Shown: positions 1 through 10,267 of the stretch, piece by piece
How the letters are laid out: every line of letters begins with the position of its first letter
Position numbering within the stretch: position 1 is the first letter of the stretch
Position numbers and translations under genes: made by a program
Assembly: GCF_001541095.1 (NCBI RefSeq)
Contig: NZ_LMXH01000002.1
Coordinates: forward strand, 758,671 to 822,670
Reading direction: 5' to 3'
Origin: Paenibacillus sp. FJAT-26967
GTDB lineage: Bacteria > Bacillota > Bacilli > Paenibacillales > NBRC-103111
Length of the DNA: 64,000 nt
Notes under the pieces: generated by a model
The model's database searches: none
Told to the model about the DNA's origin: nothing
What the model saw: the letters and a program-made list of their open reading frames with translations, nothing else

Positions 1-174
1 TTGTGCGTCAGGAAGGAAGTGAGGGAAGGTCTGCTCTGTCCTGTAGGTATTCCGCAGCTTACGGGATTGTCCTTGCGCAGCCATCTCATTTCATTAAAAG
101 GACAAGTAACGGAAATCGGGCAATTATTCCTGGAGATTAGTAAAGGGGTTGATTTAAAACTTTTTTCATCTTAA
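1..174 (+). CDS. LysR-family transcriptional regulator, C-terminal end (partial)
   Basis: This is an open frame that enters from the left edge and stops at 172-174, leaving 57 residues. The segment VREGLLCPVGIPQLTG followed by a basic and hydrophobic stretch ending in a short helix has the shape of the last strand and helix of a LysR substrate-binding domain. The call rests on that short tail only. The gene reads in the same direction as the monooxygenase and transporter block that follows about 170 bases later, so it may regulate that block. In Bacillus subtilis the related ytm sulfur operon is controlled by a LysR protein (YtlI). Family assignment is plausible but not certain. Confidence 0.5.
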   Translation: MCVRKEVREGLLCPVGIPQLTGLSLRSHLISLKGQVTEIGQLFLEISKGVDLKLFSS

Positions 175-347
175 AAAGATCTTCCGCTTCTTATGAGAGC
201 AGTATGAGAGTAGACGGATTACGTTGTTTCTTGTTTACATAAATAGATAGGTCCTGCACTGTCATAAATCCGAGTAAACCTATGTATATTTAATGAATAT
301 GTGTCGGTCGTGTTAATCAAACTTAAATACGTGAAAGGCGGATAACG

Positions 348-1727
348 ATGACAACCACTAGAAAATTGAAACTTGGAGCCATGATTCACGGAGTAGGCAG
401 CAGCATGTCGGCCTGGAGACATCCCGAAATTCCTTCGGACGCAAGCATATCAATCCGTTTTTATAGAGAACAGGCTAAGAAGGCGGAGGAAGGCAAATTC
501 GATTTGCTATTCATTGCTGACGGGCTGTTTATCAATGAGAAATCAATTCCACATTTCCTTAACCGATTTGAGCCGGTTACGATTCTTTCGGCCCTTGGTA
601 TCGGAACTTCGAATATCGGAGTCGTCGGGACGCTGTCTACTTCATACAGTGAGCCTTATACGGTGGCAAGACAGTTTGCGTCTATCGACCATATTACCGG
701 CGGACGTGCCGGATGGAATGTAGTCACTTCTCCGCTTGAAGGTTCTGCGCTGAACTACAGCCGCAAGGAGCATCCGGCTCACAGTGTCCGGTATGAAATT
801 GCGGAAGAGTATCTGGACGTTGTCAAAGGGTTGTGGGATTCCTGGGAAGACGATGCATTTGTACGCAACAAAGAAACGGGAGTTTTCTTTGATCTGACCA
901 AAATGCACCAGCTAAATCATGAGGGAGAGCACTTTTCCGTCCAGGGTCCGCTCAATATTTCGCGCTCCAAGCAGGGGCACCCGGTTATTTTCCAGGCGGG
1001 ATCATCCGAAAGCGGACGGACGCTGGCAGCCAAAACGGCGGATGCGGTCTTCACCAATTCCGAATCTATTGAGGAAGCGCAGCGTTTTTACCGGGATTTG
1101 AAAAGCCGGGCCGTGAGTTATGGTCGTAAACCGGAGGATATTCTGATTTTTCCAGGAATAAGCCCGGTCGTGGGTATAACCGCGGAGGAGGCTGAACGGA
1201 AGTATCAGGAGATCGCGGATCTTGTCAGAATCGAGGATGCGCTGCTGTATCTGGGGCGTTTCTTCGATCACTTCGATTTCTCGGTATTTCCGCTGGATGA
1301 GCCTTTTCCTGACATTGGAGAGACCGGCAGCAACAGTTTCCGAAGCACGACGGATAAGATCAAGCAGAGAGCTCGCGAGCAGGATCTGACGCTGCGTCAG
1401 GTTGCGCTTCAGACAGCTACGCCGCGAACGGGTTTTATCGGTACTCCGGAGCAGGTAGCGGACCGTATTGAAGAGTGGTTCGAAGGTGAGGCGGCGGATG
1501 GTTTCATCATTGCCTCCAGTGTTCCGAACAGCCTGCGGGATTTTGTAGATCTGGTGGTTCCGGTTCTTCAGGAACGCGGCATTTTCCGCCAAGAATATGA
1601 AGACGATACGCTCCGGGGTAATCTCGGGCTGAGCAAACCGGAGAATCGTTATACGGCAGAGCGGAATCAAACCAACGATAATCGGGTGGAGCCGATTCCC
1701 AAAGACCGTACCATCTCTGCATCCTGA
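348..1727 (+). CDS. FMN-dependent monooxygenase, NtaA/SnaA/DszA (bacterial luciferase-like) family
   Basis: A 459-residue protein with the typical length and layout of the nitrilotriacetate/DszA/CmoJ class of two-component flavin monooxygenases. These use reduced FMN supplied by a separate reductase to oxygenate amines, sulfones or S-alkylated cysteines. Visible hallmarks are the LKLGAMIHG start, FIADGLF near residue 57, [13 protein letters not shown] near 116-128, [15 protein letters not shown] near 210, and the C-terminal [20 protein letters not shown] 348 follows AAAGGCGG. It is the first gene of a run with two importer systems and a SnaA-like acetyltransferase, a context matching B. subtilis S-modified-cysteine salvage operons. 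The exact substrate cannot be read from sequence. No flavin reductase gene is seen nearby. Confidence 0.85.
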   Translation: MTTTRKLKLGAMIHGVGSSMSAWRHPEIPSDASISIRFYREQAKKAEEGKFDLLFIADGLFINEKSIPHFLNRFEPVTILSALGIGTSNIGVVGTLSTSYSEPYTVARQFASIDHITGGRAGWNVVTSPLEGSALNYSRKEHPAHSVRYEIAEEYLDVVKGLWDSWEDDAFVRNKETGVFFDLTKMHQLNHEGEHFSVQGPLNISRSKQGHPVIFQAGSSESGRTLAAKTADAVFTNSESIEEAQRFYRDLKSRAVSYGRKPEDILIFPGISPVVGITAEEAERKYQEIADLVRIEDALLYLGRFFDHFDFSVFPLDEPFPDIGETGSNSFRSTTDKIKQRAREQDLTLRQVALQTATPRTGFIGTPEQVADRIEEWFEGEAADGFIIASSVPNSLRDFVDLVVPVLQERGIFRQEYEDDTLRGNLGLSKPENRYTAERNQTNDNRVEPIPKDRTISAS

Positions 1728-1770
1728 CAGCACTCAATGGAAAAGCCGATGAACGATGGGAGAATGAACA

Positions 1771-3441
1771 ATGACAATACCAGTAAGGAGACGTAAATAC
1801 TTTGGAATGGCCGGGCCGGCGTTTCTGACTCTATGTATTCTACTTACAGGCTGCACGGCTTCGACGCCCCCTCTAAGTCAAAAAATAGATCAAAAAGGAT
1901 TTTCTAAGGGAGATTCCACCAAACGTGGCGGTACTTTCACCTATGCACTCGCCGGATCTCCGACGGGGCTTGATCCTAATGTGGTACCCGCCGCACTTGA
2001 TTACCGGGTTATGCGCTCTATTTACGACAGTCTTGTCGTCCAACTGCCGGATAAATCGATCCAGCCGTGGCTTGCTGCCGAGTGGAACGTATCTCCGGAC
2101 GGCAAATCGTATACATTCAAGCTGCGCCAGGATGTTAAATTCCATGATGGCACTCCTTTTAATGCAGCGGCTGTAAAAGCAAACTTTGACCGCGTTGTTA
2201 ATCCGGCAACGAAGTCACGATTTGCCGTTACCTTGCTTGGCCCTTATGAATCATCCGAAGTAGTAGATGAGTATACGGTCAAAATCAATCTGAAGTCTCC
2301 TTACAGCGCCTTCTTGAGTTCCTTAAGCCAGGCTTTCCTTGGAATCGTATCTCCTGCCGCTGCAGACAAGTACAAAGACCAGCTGACCAAAAACCCGGTC
2401 GGAACCGGCCCGTTCAAGTTTGTAAGCTGGAGCGAGAACAGTGCGATCACATTGGAACGCAATGCGGATTATAAATGGACTCCGGTCTTGGCGGATAACA
2501 AGGGTGCGCCGTACCTCGATAAGCTCATTTTTAAAATCATTCCGGAAGAAGCTACACGCATCGGAAGTGTCCAGAGCGGTCAAGTATCCGCAGGGGAGAC
2601 GGTGCCTCCCCAGAATCTTATTTCGCTGAAGAACGATCCTTCGGTTAAGCTCTTGCAGGCAGAGTCGGCCGGTATCCCTTTCACGTTGATGCTCAATCAG
2701 GATCACACGCCTTGGAATGAGCTTCCGGCGCGTCAAGCGGTGCAGGCGGCGATTGATTTCGAAGCGATTGTGAAGACTTTGTATCTGGGAACCTACGCAA
2801 AAGCATGGTCTCCGCTGACTCCATCCGTACTCGGTTACAATTCTGCGCTGGAAGGAGCGGTTAAGTACGATCCGGAGAAGGCGAATAAGCTTCTCGATGA
2901 AATCGGCTGGACTCGCGGAGCAGGCGGAATCCGGGAGAAGAACGGTAAGAAGCTGTCGATTCATTACATCGACACCTCACCGAACCGCGAGAAGCGCAAC
3001 GATATTGCTGCAATGATCCAGCAGCAGTTGAAAAAAGTCGGCATCGCGGTCGAGGTGGAGATTCTGGCCGATACCACGACTGCCCTGATGGTGAAAGGAA
3101 CCAACGATCTTGTAGGGATCAGTAACGTATCGGGTGATCCGGATATTTTACGGAGCTTTTTCCATACCAATGCCATTCCAGGCTCGGGGAAATGGGGACA
3201 TAACCATACCCACAAATCCGATCCCCAGATAGACGCGTGGCTGGAGGAAGGGCTGCGGGAGCAGGACCCTAAGAAGCGGGAAGAAGTGTACAAGAAAGTG
3301 CAAGCCTACCTTATTGAGAATGCTTACGGTTTTCCGGTATACGTGTTTCCTTATACAGTAGCGGCCGGGAAAGCTGTAAACGGACTGAAGTTTGACTCAC
3401 TGGGTTATCCGATCTTCTACGATGTAACCCTGTCCGATTAA
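1771..3441 (+). CDS. ABC transporter substrate-binding lipoprotein, family 5 (peptide/nickel type)
   Basis: This 556-residue protein has a basic N-terminus, a hydrophobic segment and a lipobox LLTG-C with the lipidated cysteine at residue 28. It should be anchored outside the membrane. The mature part shows family-5 (DppA/OppA/NikA) signatures, including GGTFTYALAGSPTGLDPN, YTFKLRQDVKFHDGTPF and NPVGTGPFKFVSW. It binds a small peptide-like ligand and hands it to the two permeases encoded directly downstream. ATG 1771 follows a GGGAG site, 43 bases after the monooxygenase stop. The association with a flavin monooxygenase suggests import of an organosulfur or peptide substrate, but the ligand is not deducible. 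Confidence 0.9.
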   Translation: MTIPVRRRKYFGMAGPAFLTLCILLTGCTASTPPLSQKIDQKGFSKGDSTKRGGTFTYALAGSPTGLDPNVVPAALDYRVMRSIYDSLVVQLPDKSIQPWLAAEWNVSPDGKSYTFKLRQDVKFHDGTPFNAAAVKANFDRVVNPATKSRFAVTLLGPYESSEVVDEYTVKINLKSPYSAFLSSLSQAFLGIVSPAAADKYKDQLTKNPVGTGPFKFVSWSENSAITLERNADYKWTPVLADNKGAPYLDKLIFKIIPEEATRIGSVQSGQVSAGETVPPQNLISLKNDPSVKLLQAESAGIPFTLMLNQDHTPWNELPARQAVQAAIDFEAIVKTLYLGTYAKAWSPLTPSVLGYNSALEGAVKYDPEKANKLLDEIGWTRGAGGIREKNGKKLSIHYIDTSPNREKRNDIAAMIQQQLKKVGIAVEVEILADTTTALMVKGTNDLVGISNVSGDPDILRSFFHTNAIPGSGKWGHNHTHKSDPQIDAWLEEGLREQDPKKREEVYKKVQAYLIENAYGFPVYVFPYTVAAGKAVNGLKFDSLGYPIFYDVTLSD

Positions 3442-3469
3442 AATTCTTACAGGGGAAGGAGGAACGCAA

Positions 3470-4402
3470 ATGGCTCTAGCCATCATCCGCAGAATAATCT
3501 CGTCCATGCTGGTTATTGCCGGAGCGTCCGTACTCGTCTTCTTTATCTTGTATTTGCTTCCTGGCGATCCGGTACTGATTATGCTGGCCGGCACAACGAC
3601 TTCTGCAGAAGCGGCTGCCAATCTCAGGCATCAGCTCGGACTGGACCAGCCGGTGTTTATGCAGTTCGTCCAGTATGCCGGTGATTTGCTGAGAGGCGAT
3701 TTCGGGAAGTCTATGGTGAATGAGGATCCGGTGCTGCCCAAAATTCTGGAGCAGTTCCCCGCAACAGCTGCTCTCACCGCTGCCGGCACATTGATCGCTC
3801 TGCTGACTGGGATTTGGCTCGGAGTGTTGTCAGCGGTTCACCGCAGCGGAGTGATTGATCTGCTGGCACGAATAATCTCTCTCTTCGGGATTTCGATGCC
3901 GACCTTCTGGTCAGGCATCCTGCTTATTCTGATTTTCTCTGTGCATTTGGACTGGTTTCCGGCGATGGGGTCTGAGGGATGGAGATCACTTGTCTTACCT
4001 GCACTTGCCCTTGGCCTCGTAGGTTCCGGATTTATCGTCCGTATGGTCCGTAGTTCCATGTTGGAGGTGATGAATGAACCTTTCATTACCACCCTTCGCT
4101 CCAAAGGCCTGCCGGAAAGATTCATCTTGTACAAGCATGCACTGAGGAGTGCACTGAATCCGGCCTTAACGATGATCGGTATACAAATCGGAGAACTGAT
4201 GGCAGGCGCGGTCGTAATCGAAACGGTCTTTTCCCGCCAAGGGATCGGGCGCCTGCTTGGAGGAGCTATTATGGCCAAGGATCTGCCGGTGGTGCAGGGT
4301 GTTGTATTTTTTACAGCGATCATCTATGTGCTGATTAATCTTCTGGTCGACCTGTCCTATACCCTCATTGATCCCAGAGTGAGGCGTGCTTCTTCCAGAT
4401 AG
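3470..4402 (+). CDS. ABC transporter permease, DppB/OppB type
   Basis: This 310-residue integral membrane protein has about six transmembrane segments and the usual N-terminal helix of the DppB family. The first segment runs on into YLLPGDPVLIMLAG. The inner-membrane EAA-like loop includes FITTLRSKGLPERFILYKHALRSALNP, which docks onto the ATPase. The ending SYTLIDPRVRR is typical of the family. It forms the translocation pore together with the next permease. The start follows GGGAAGGAGG by about seven bases. Spacing of 28 bases from the binding protein indicates one transcript. Confidence 0.92.
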   Translation: MALAIIRRIISSMLVIAGASVLVFFILYLLPGDPVLIMLAGTTTSAEAAANLRHQLGLDQPVFMQFVQYAGDLLRGDFGKSMVNEDPVLPKILEQFPATAALTAAGTLIALLTGIWLGVLSAVHRSGVIDLLARIISLFGISMPTFWSGILLILIFSVHLDWFPAMGSEGWRSLVLPALALGLVGSGFIVRMVRSSMLEVMNEPFITTLRSKGLPERFILYKHALRSALNPALTMIGIQIGELMAGAVVIETVFSRQGIGRLLGGAIMAKDLPVVQGVVFFTAIIYVLINLLVDLSYTLIDPRVRRASSR

Positions 4403-4443
4403 AAGATGCAGATCCTCTGCAAACGAAGGAAGGGAGTGGAACA

Positions 4444-5346
4444 ATGAAAAGTATGGCTGCAGTCAAGAATCTTGCGCTCGACAAACACGCAGACGGCGGA
4501 AAACAATGGCGGAGAAGGGCGCGGTTGATTCCGTTAGCGGATGTTCTGTATTATGCCGCTTTGCTCATTGTAACGGGAATTGGACTCTGCGCACTGGTCC
4601 CGCAGTGGATAGCTTCGTATGACCCGACTGAAATGAATGCTGATATTTTGCTGCAGCCGCCTGGACTCTTCCACTTGTTCGGAACGGATTATTTCGGAAG
4701 GGATGTCTTCAGCGTCATGGTCTATGGCAGCAGGGATTCACTCTTCATCGGAATCGGCTCTGTTCTGTTGGGAGGGACAGTCGGAGCGATAATCGGCAGT
4801 TTAGCCGGGTATGCCGGCGGATGGATAGATACCATTCTAATGCGGCTTATTGATGTACTGATGACCATCCCCGGACTGCTTCTTTCTCTTGCTATTGCGG
4901 CAGCCCTGGGACCGAGCTTGTTTAATATCGTTCTAGCCGTCAGTGTGTCGATTGTTCCCAAATTCGCCAGGGTGGTGCGCAGCCAGATTATGAGTGTCCG
5001 GTACCGCCCTTTTGTAACAGCCTCTAGGTCTATAGGTGCAGGGAACTTACATATTTTCATGAAGCATGTTATACCGCATACGGTATCGCCGCTGCTTGTA
5101 ATGGCTGCCATCTCCATCGGTTCTTCCATTCTTGTAGGGTCATCTCTAAGCTTTCTTGGTCTGGGTGTGTTAAAAGAGGTGCCGGACTGGGGGACGCTGC
5201 TGTCGCAGGGAAGAGGTTATTTAACTGTCGCCTGGTGGAATGCTACCTTTCCGGGTCTGGCGATTACCTTATTCGTCCTTGCCGTCAATCTTCTCGGGGA
5301 CCGGTGGCGGGATATTCTTGATCCCAAATCTGCCGTGGAAAAATAG
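4444..5346 (+). CDS. ABC transporter permease, DppC/OppC type
   Basis: This is the 300-residue partner permease. It has the DppC signature [27 protein letters not shown] in the periplasm-facing N-terminal region. The EAA loop lies around [23 protein letters not shown], followed by [19 protein letters not shown]. Such proteins pair with DppB-type permeases to import peptides, nickel chelates or opines. Forty-one bases separate it from the preceding permease, and AAGGAAGGGAG precedes ATG 4444. Family identity is clear; the substrate is unknown. Confidence 0.92.
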   Translation: MKSMAAVKNLALDKHADGGKQWRRRARLIPLADVLYYAALLIVTGIGLCALVPQWIASYDPTEMNADILLQPPGLFHLFGTDYFGRDVFSVMVYGSRDSLFIGIGSVLLGGTVGAIIGSLAGYAGGWIDTILMRLIDVLMTIPGLLLSLAIAAALGPSLFNIVLAVSVSIVPKFARVVRSQIMSVRYRPFVTASRSIGAGNLHIFMKHVIPHTVSPLLVMAAISIGSSILVGSSLSFLGLGVLKEVPDWGTLLSQGRGYLTVAWWNATFPGLAITLFVLAVNLLGDRWRDILDPKSAVEK

Positions 5347-5375
5347 ATGAAACCGAACATAAGGGGGAACTGAAC

Positions 5376-7598
5376 ATGGGTGAAGCTCTGCTTGAGATCG
5401 ACCGGTTATCCGTAGATTTTATCAAAGGAGAGGAAACTCTGGCGGCTCTCTCGGATTTAACGCTGCACATAGAGCGGGGGGAAACGGTATGTCTGGTCGG
5501 TGAGTCAGGGAGCGGCAAAACGATCCTGTCCAAAGCGATCATGCGGCTCATCGAATATGAGAAAGGCCGAATCACGCAGGGTTCCATTCGTCTGGGAGAA
5601 ATGGAGATTACTAGCTGGAGTCAGCACAAAATGCGCACGATCCGCGGCAAAAGAATCGCGATGATCTTTCAGGAGCCGATGTCCGCATTTGATCCTGTAT
5701 TTCCCGTAGGCAGGCAGATCATGGATGCGATTCTCCAGCACACACGCCTTTCCGGAAAAGAAGCGCGTGATCATGCGGTTCATCTGTTGAACCGCGTCGG
5801 AATTCCCGAGCCGGAGCTTCGGATGAAGCAGTATCCGGGGGAGCTCTCGGGAGGGATGCTTCAGCGCGCTATGATCGCGATGGCGCTTTCCTGCGGGCCG
5901 GAGCTGCTCATTGCGGATGAACCGACAACCGCGCTCGATGTTACCGTGCAGGCGCAAATACTGCAGCTGCTTCAGGAGCTTCAGGAGGAGACGGGCATGT
6001 CCATGCTCCTGGTGACGCATGATCTGGGGGTCGCCGCCCAGATGGCCAACCGGATTGTGGTCATGTATGCCGGGAAAATTATCGAGGCCGCCCGTTCGGA
6101 GGTCCTGTATGAGAGGCCGCTGCATCCGTATACCCAAGGACTGCTGCGTTCCCTCACAACCCCGCACATTCCCAGAGGAACAAAGCTGCCTTCTATCGAG
6201 GGCGCGATCCCGGCACTGGCGGACCTGCCCGGCGGCTGCCGGTTCCATCCCCGCTGTCCGCATGCGGTTCCGCATTGTGTCCAATCGGCGCCCCCCTTGA
6301 GAACGTATGCGGACAGCCAGGCAGCCTGCTGGTTGACCGAGGAGCTGGAAGAGGCGCAGCAGGGGGAGCGGGAGTACTTGGAAACGAAGGGGGCGGACCT
6401 AGCGCCCGCCGGATTATCTTCTGTGGACAGGGAACGGGAAGCGGTGTACACGGATGTGCCGCTCCTTCATAATAGCGCCCGCCGGAAGGAACTGGTGAAT
6501 GAAGACTTGCCGGAGCGGGCGGCCGTTTCGAGCTTCTCAGGAACGGATAGGAATCGTATTCCCGTAGAACCAGCCAGGGGAGACTGGCAGTCCGTGAAGC
6601 TTCCTGTAATTGAACAAGAAGCCGCCGGATTGGGGGAGATTTTGTTCGATGTCAAAGGGCTTCGCAAAATCTATGAAACGGGAGGCGGCTTACTAAGCCG
6701 GGCACGGAGCCGGATTTATGCGGTGGATGGCGTTTCCTTCACCATCCGGGCAGGAGAAACGTTCGGGCTTGTCGGAGAATCAGGCAGCGGCAAATCGACA
6801 CTGGGCCGGTCTCTGCTAAGGCTGGATAAGCCGACGGAAGGCAAGGTTCTCTTCGAAGGAAAAGACATCGGTCAGCTGTCTTCGAAGGAAATGAGAGATG
6901 CCCGGCGTCAGATGCAGGTCATCTATCAGGACCCCTATGGTTCCCTGAATCCCCGCTGGACGGTGGGTGAACTTATTGGAGAGCCGTATGCGGTACACGG
7001 GAGCTTCCGCGGACCAGAACGCCGGGAAAGAGTACAACAGCTGCTCCACGCCGTTGGCCTTCCCCGATCGGCAGCGGGCCGGTATCCGCATGAATTCTCG
7101 GGCGGCCAGCGCCAGCGGATCGGCATTGCGCGTGCGATGGCGCTGAAGCCGAAATTCATCCTGGCGGATGAAGCGGTATCCGCTCTTGATGTGTCTGTGC
7201 AGGCACAGATTCTGAATCTGCTGCAAGAGCTTCAGAGCGAAGAGAAGCTCACGTATCTCTTCATCGGCCATGGATTGAGCGTAGTCCGTCATATGTCGGA
7301 CCGCATAGGTGTCATGTACCTTGGAAGACTCGTAGAGATTGCAACGAGCGACGAGCTGTTCCGGCACCCTGCTCATCCTTACACGGCTGCTTTGCTGGCG
7401 TCTATTCCGTCAGCAGATCCGAGGCGCAGGATGAAGGCAGTACCCTTGAGCGGAGAGATTCCGTCACCTGCTCATCCTCCCTCGGGCTGCCGGTTTCATA
7501 CGCGCTGCCCGTCGGCTACCGCGTTGTGCCGGGAAATTGAGCCGGCATGGTCCAAGGTAGGTAAAGATCATGAAACCGCGTGCCATCATCCGCTCTGA
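5376..7598 (+). CDS. Fused double ABC ATPase, DppD-DppF type
   Basis: A 740-residue protein containing two complete ABC nucleotide-binding domains that are normally separate DppD and DppF subunits. The first has Walker A GESGSGKT at about residues 42-49, signature LSGGMLQRA, Walker [13 protein letters not shown] and an oligopeptide-type C-terminal extension with a cysteine cluster ([13 protein letters not shown]). A low-complexity linker of roughly 100 residues follows. The second has Walker A GESGSGKS near 467-474, signature [15 protein letters not shown], Walker [13 protein letters not shown] and a second RFHTRCPSA extension. Both sites look catalytically competent. It energises the two upstream permeases. 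Fused forms of this kind resemble GsiA/YejF and occur in many Bacillales. Confidence 0.93.
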   Translation: MGEALLEIDRLSVDFIKGEETLAALSDLTLHIERGETVCLVGESGSGKTILSKAIMRLIEYEKGRITQGSIRLGEMEITSWSQHKMRTIRGKRIAMIFQEPMSAFDPVFPVGRQIMDAILQHTRLSGKEARDHAVHLLNRVGIPEPELRMKQYPGELSGGMLQRAMIAMALSCGPELLIADEPTTALDVTVQAQILQLLQELQEETGMSMLLVTHDLGVAAQMANRIVVMYAGKIIEAARSEVLYERPLHPYTQGLLRSLTTPHIPRGTKLPSIEGAIPALADLPGGCRFHPRCPHAVPHCVQSAPPLRTYADSQAACWLTEELEEAQQGEREYLETKGADLAPAGLSSVDREREAVYTDVPLLHNSARRKELVNEDLPERAAVSSFSGTDRNRIPVEPARGDWQSVKLPVIEQEAAGLGEILFDVKGLRKIYETGGGLLSRARSRIYAVDGVSFTIRAGETFGLVGESGSGKSTLGRSLLRLDKPTEGKVLFEGKDIGQLSSKEMRDARRQMQVIYQDPYGSLNPRWTVGELIGEPYAVHGSFRGPERRERVQQLLHAVGLPRSAAGRYPHEFSGGQRQRIGIARAMALKPKFILADEAVSALDVSVQAQILNLLQELQSEEKLTYLFIGHGLSVVRHMSDRIGVMYLGRLVEIATSDELFRHPAHPYTAALLASIPSADPRRRMKAVPLSGEIPSPAHPPSGCRFHTRCPSATALCREIEPAWSKVGKDHETACHHPL

Positions 7599-7667
7599 GT
7601 GATCTTATGTGAAATTCGCTCTTCTATCGAATAAATCAATCGCTGAATAGATAAGATCTTTCCAGCG

Positions 7668-7696
7668 TTGACGCTTGTAAAGGCCGATGATACGAT
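7668..7696 (+). promoter_or_regulatory. Probable sigma-A promoter upstream of the amino-acid transporter
   Basis: TTGACG at 7668-7673 is separated by 17 bases from TACGAT at 7691-7696. The -35 box matches five of six consensus bases and the -10 box four of six. A transcript starting near 7703 would pass through the hairpin at 7765-7803 before reaching the binding-protein gene at 7845. An inverted repeat GATCTTAT/ATAAGATC (7601-7608 and 7651-7658) lies just upstream and could be a weak terminator for the preceding operon or an operator. Confidence 0.5.
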
Positions 7697-7764
7697 TTAT
7701 ACATTCCTAAAACCAAGAAAACTTATATGAATTAAAGGGAAATCAATGGGCTGATTGGTCAACC

Positions 7765-7803
7765 AAAAGCCGCTGTTTCGTTTCGTAGGCAGCGGCTTTT
7801 TTT
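7765..7803 (+). terminator. Strong hairpin with T-run: terminator or leader attenuator
   Basis: AAAAGCCGCTG (7765-7775) pairs perfectly over 11 bp with CAGCGGCTTTT (7790-7800) and is followed by further Ts. It lies 42 bases before the substrate-binding-protein start and downstream of a plausible promoter. It could terminate read-through from the first ABC operon, or attenuate the second one. No antiterminator partner or known riboswitch core was recognised. Confidence 0.7.
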
Positions 7804-7844
7804 ATTGTTTTGACATCTAAATTGGAGTTGGAGGGGTTATTGCA

Positions 7845-8702
7845 ATGACTACGACGAATACAAAGACAAAAACAAGAATGATGATTGCATCGGCAGGGCT
7901 TGCACTTGCCCTGCTGTCCGGGTGTGCCGCTGATTCGGCTAAAGACACGGCGGCCAAAGCTAATCCGGGAGAAAACTCCCCGGCACCCGCCGTCACAAAA
8001 ATCGTAGTCGGCACCGGCACGCAGTTTCCGAATATCTGCTTCCTGGACGATAAGGGGAATCTGACCGGCTACGATGTGGAATTGATCAGGGAGATAGACA
8101 AGCGGCTGCCTGAGTATGAGTTTGAATTTAAAACGATGGATTTTTCCAACCTTCTGCTGAGCCTTGAAACGAAGAAAATTGATCTGATTGCGCATCAGAT
8201 GGAAGTCAATGAAGAGCGGAAAGCGAAGTTTCTTTTTAATGACGAGGCTTATAATATTTTCCCCAACAAAGTTGTCGTTCATAAAGACAGGACGGATATC
8301 CAATCCCTTGATGACCTGAAGGGCAAAAAAGTGATGGTAGGAGCGACGAGCAATGCGGCGGTGCTTCTGCAAGATTATAACAAGACGAACAATAATGCCA
8401 TCCAGATCGTATATTCGGGCAGCGGCGGCACGAACGACATTATCGCTCAATTAAAATCCGGCCGCGTAGACGCTACGATTTCTACGGAGTTTGCGGTTAA
8501 ACAGCGGAATGAGACCATCGATTCCCAGCAGAAAATCGTAGGAAAAGCGATTTCGAATTCCAAGGTTTATTTTATTCTTCAAAAAGAAAGGACAGAGGTG
8601 AAGGAGAAAGTCGATGAAGCGCTTCGGGCCATCAAGAAAGACGGAACTTTGAGTAAACTTAGCACGAAGTGGCTGGGGGCCGACTATACGGTCAGCGAGT
8701 AG
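7845..8702 (+). CDS. Amino-acid ABC transporter substrate-binding lipoprotein (family 3, cystine-like)
   Basis: This 285-residue lipoprotein carries lipobox LLSG-C with the cysteine at residue 27. The mature part reads as a family-3 polar amino-acid binding protein: VVGTGTQFPNICFLDDKGNLTGYDVELIREI is the classic first lobe, DLIAHQMEVNEERKAKFLFND the hinge strand, and LDDLKGKKVMVGATSNAA the second lobe. The closest remembered relatives are the B. subtilis TcyJ/TcyK (YtmJ/YtmK) cystine-binding proteins. ATG 7845 follows GGAGTTGGAGGGG. It sits in front of two permease genes, and the ATPase gene expected for such a system is absent. Confidence 0.88.
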   Translation: MTTTNTKTKTRMMIASAGLALALLSGCAADSAKDTAAKANPGENSPAPAVTKIVVGTGTQFPNICFLDDKGNLTGYDVELIREIDKRLPEYEFEFKTMDFSNLLLSLETKKIDLIAHQMEVNEERKAKFLFNDEAYNIFPNKVVVHKDRTDIQSLDDLKGKKVMVGATSNAAVLLQDYNKTNNNAIQIVYSGSGGTNDIIAQLKSGRVDATISTEFAVKQRNETIDSQQKIVGKAISNSKVYFILQKERTEVKEKVDEALRAIKKDGTLSKLSTKWLGADYTVSE

Positions 8703-8716
8703 AAAGAGGGAGTGGG

Positions 8717-9484
8717 ATGGGAAAAGCATTTGATATCAGTCTTGTATGGACGTTTCTGCCAAAACTGTTAGCTTATTTGCATGTGACCTTGTTCATTCTG
8801 CTGGTCTCCTTGCTGATCGGGGCCGTGATCGGGTTTACGCTCGCTTTGATCCGCTTGTACAAGGTACCGGTGCTTGGAAGAATCGTGACCGTCTATGTAT
8901 CCTTTATGCGGGGTACGCCTATTCTGATCCAACTTTTCCTGGTTTATTACGGAGTTCCCCAGCTGCTGCTGGGAATCGGCATCGACCTGTCATCCGTCCA
9001 TGCGCTTGTATTTGTCGTCCTGACCTATGGCCTGCATATCGGTGCTTTCTTCTCCGAAATTGTCCGTGCGGCAGTCGGCAGTGTAGACCGGGGTCAGGTC
9101 GAGGCAGCGTATGCAGTCGGTATGACTGGGCCGCAGGCGTTTACCCGCATCATTCTCCCGCAAGCGATGACCATTGCTTTCCCGAACATCGGCAATCTGG
9201 TTATTGGCAGCTTGAAAGATACCTCGCTGGCCTTCTCGCTTGGAGTGATGGATATGTCAGGCCGTGCGGACACACTGGGAACGACCAATCATTATCTGGA
9301 AATTTATCTTGCCCTGGCCCTCATCTACTATGCGGTCTGCTTGCTGCTTGAGAAACTGTTCTCGGTGGCCGAGAAAAGACTGGGCAGGCACGAAAGTTCC
9401 GCAGATCATGAGCCGGGGAACCTGAAGCCGGCCGGGAATGGAAGGAGGAGATTCCGATTCAGCTTGACCCGCTCTTCATCATAG
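8717..9484 (+). CDS. Polar amino-acid ABC transporter permease (TcyL-like)
   Basis: A 255-residue His/Glu/Gln/Arg-type permease. It shows RLYKVPVLGRIVTVYVSFMRG, the family motif GTPILIQLFLVYYG, and the ATPase-docking EAA loop EAAYAVGMTGPQAFTRIILPQA. ATG 8717 is preferred because AAAGAGGGAG lies just ahead; a longer GTG start exists but has no ribosome site. The tail beyond the last transmembrane segment is basic and serine-rich and overlaps the next gene by 28 bases in another frame. The two permeases are probably translationally coupled and form a heterodimer. Confidence 0.9.
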   Translation: MGKAFDISLVWTFLPKLLAYLHVTLFILLVSLLIGAVIGFTLALIRLYKVPVLGRIVTVYVSFMRGTPILIQLFLVYYGVPQLLLGIGIDLSSVHALVFVVLTYGLHIGAFFSEIVRAAVGSVDRGQVEAAYAVGMTGPQAFTRIILPQAMTIAFPNIGNLVIGSLKDTSLAFSLGVMDMSGRADTLGTTNHYLEIYLALALIYYAVCLLLEKLFSVAEKRLGRHESSADHEPGNLKPAGNGRRRFRFSLTRSSS

Positions 9485-10167
9485 AAGCATTTGTCGATAT
9501 TCTCCAGGCGCTCCCTTTGACCTTAATTATTTCCGTCGTACCGCTGCTATTTGGTTTTGTGATTGGCATCGGTATCGCCTTGATCCGGATTTATAAGGTG
9601 AAAGGAATTCATCATCTGGCGGCATTCTATGTCTCGTTTATACGCGGAACTCCCTTGCTGCTGCACATCATGATCATTTATTTCGGAGTTCCCCTGCTGT
9701 TTGACAATCTGGCGGCAACATACGGCTGGAACGTGCGCTCCAGTATCATCCCGCTCGTCGCTTTTATTCTGGTAGCTTTCTCCATCAATTCGGGCGCATA
9801 CATGTCCGAGGCAATCCGCTCGGGCATTCTCTCAGTCAACCGGGGTCAGCTCGAAGCGGCGTATTCCGTCGGTATGACGACTTGGCAGGGGATGAGGAGG
9901 ATTGTTCTCCCGCAGGCGCTTATGGGAAGTCTGCCGAATTTGCTGCACAAATTTATCGGCCTGCTGCATGGTTCGTCCCTTGCGTTTACCATTTCACTTG
10001 AAGATCTTAACGGCAGGGCCAATATTGTAGCTACTTCCAATTTAAAGTTCCTGGAGGCTTTTATAGCTGCCGCTTTTATATATTGGGGGCTTACCCTTCT
10101 GGCCGAACAACTGACTTCTCTGCTGGAAAAAAGGCTTAATGTCTACAACCGTGGGGGAGTGGCGTAA
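9457..10167 (+). CDS. Polar amino-acid ABC transporter permease (TcyM-like), probable ATT start
   Basis: The frame is a clear amino-acid permease with the family motif SFIRGTPLLLHIMIIYFG and an EAA loop EAAYSVGMTTWQGMRRIVLPQA. No ATG, GTG or TTG lies in frame near the ribosome site. The first such codon is TTG 9517, which would cut off the conserved N-terminal segment QLDPLFIIEAFVDILQALPL. An ATT at 9457, eight bases downstream of GGAGG (9444-9448), gives a normal 236-residue permease. ATT initiation is rare (known for E. coli infC), so the start is an inference from spacing and homology. The gene overlaps the previous permease. Confidence 0.85.
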   Translation: MQLDPLFIIEAFVDILQALPLTLIISVVPLLFGFVIGIGIALIRIYKVKGIHHLAAFYVSFIRGTPLLLHIMIIYFGVPLLFDNLAATYGWNVRSSIIPLVAFILVAFSINSGAYMSEAIRSGILSVNRGQLEAAYSVGMTTWQGMRRIVLPQALMGSLPNLLHKFIGLLHGSSLAFTISLEDLNGRANIVATSNLKFLEAFIAAAFIYWGLTLLAEQLTSLLEKRLNVYNRGGVA

Positions 10168-10185
10168 TTCAGCAGCTGATTGTGG

Positions 10186-10221
<36 letters not shown>

Positions 10222-10267
10222 GTAAACACCTCTTAGCAGATCTCTTACAGGGAAGGTGAGGATAGTA

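Noticed and set aside
1002-1733. 243-codon minus-strand ORF opposite the monooxygenase
   Set aside because: It is antisense to a conserved protein, basic and motif-free, with no ribosome site.
5505-6284. 259-codon minus-strand ORF within the double ATPase gene
   Set aside because: It lies wholly inside a clearly conserved ABC ATPase on the other strand and its translation shows no recognisable motif.
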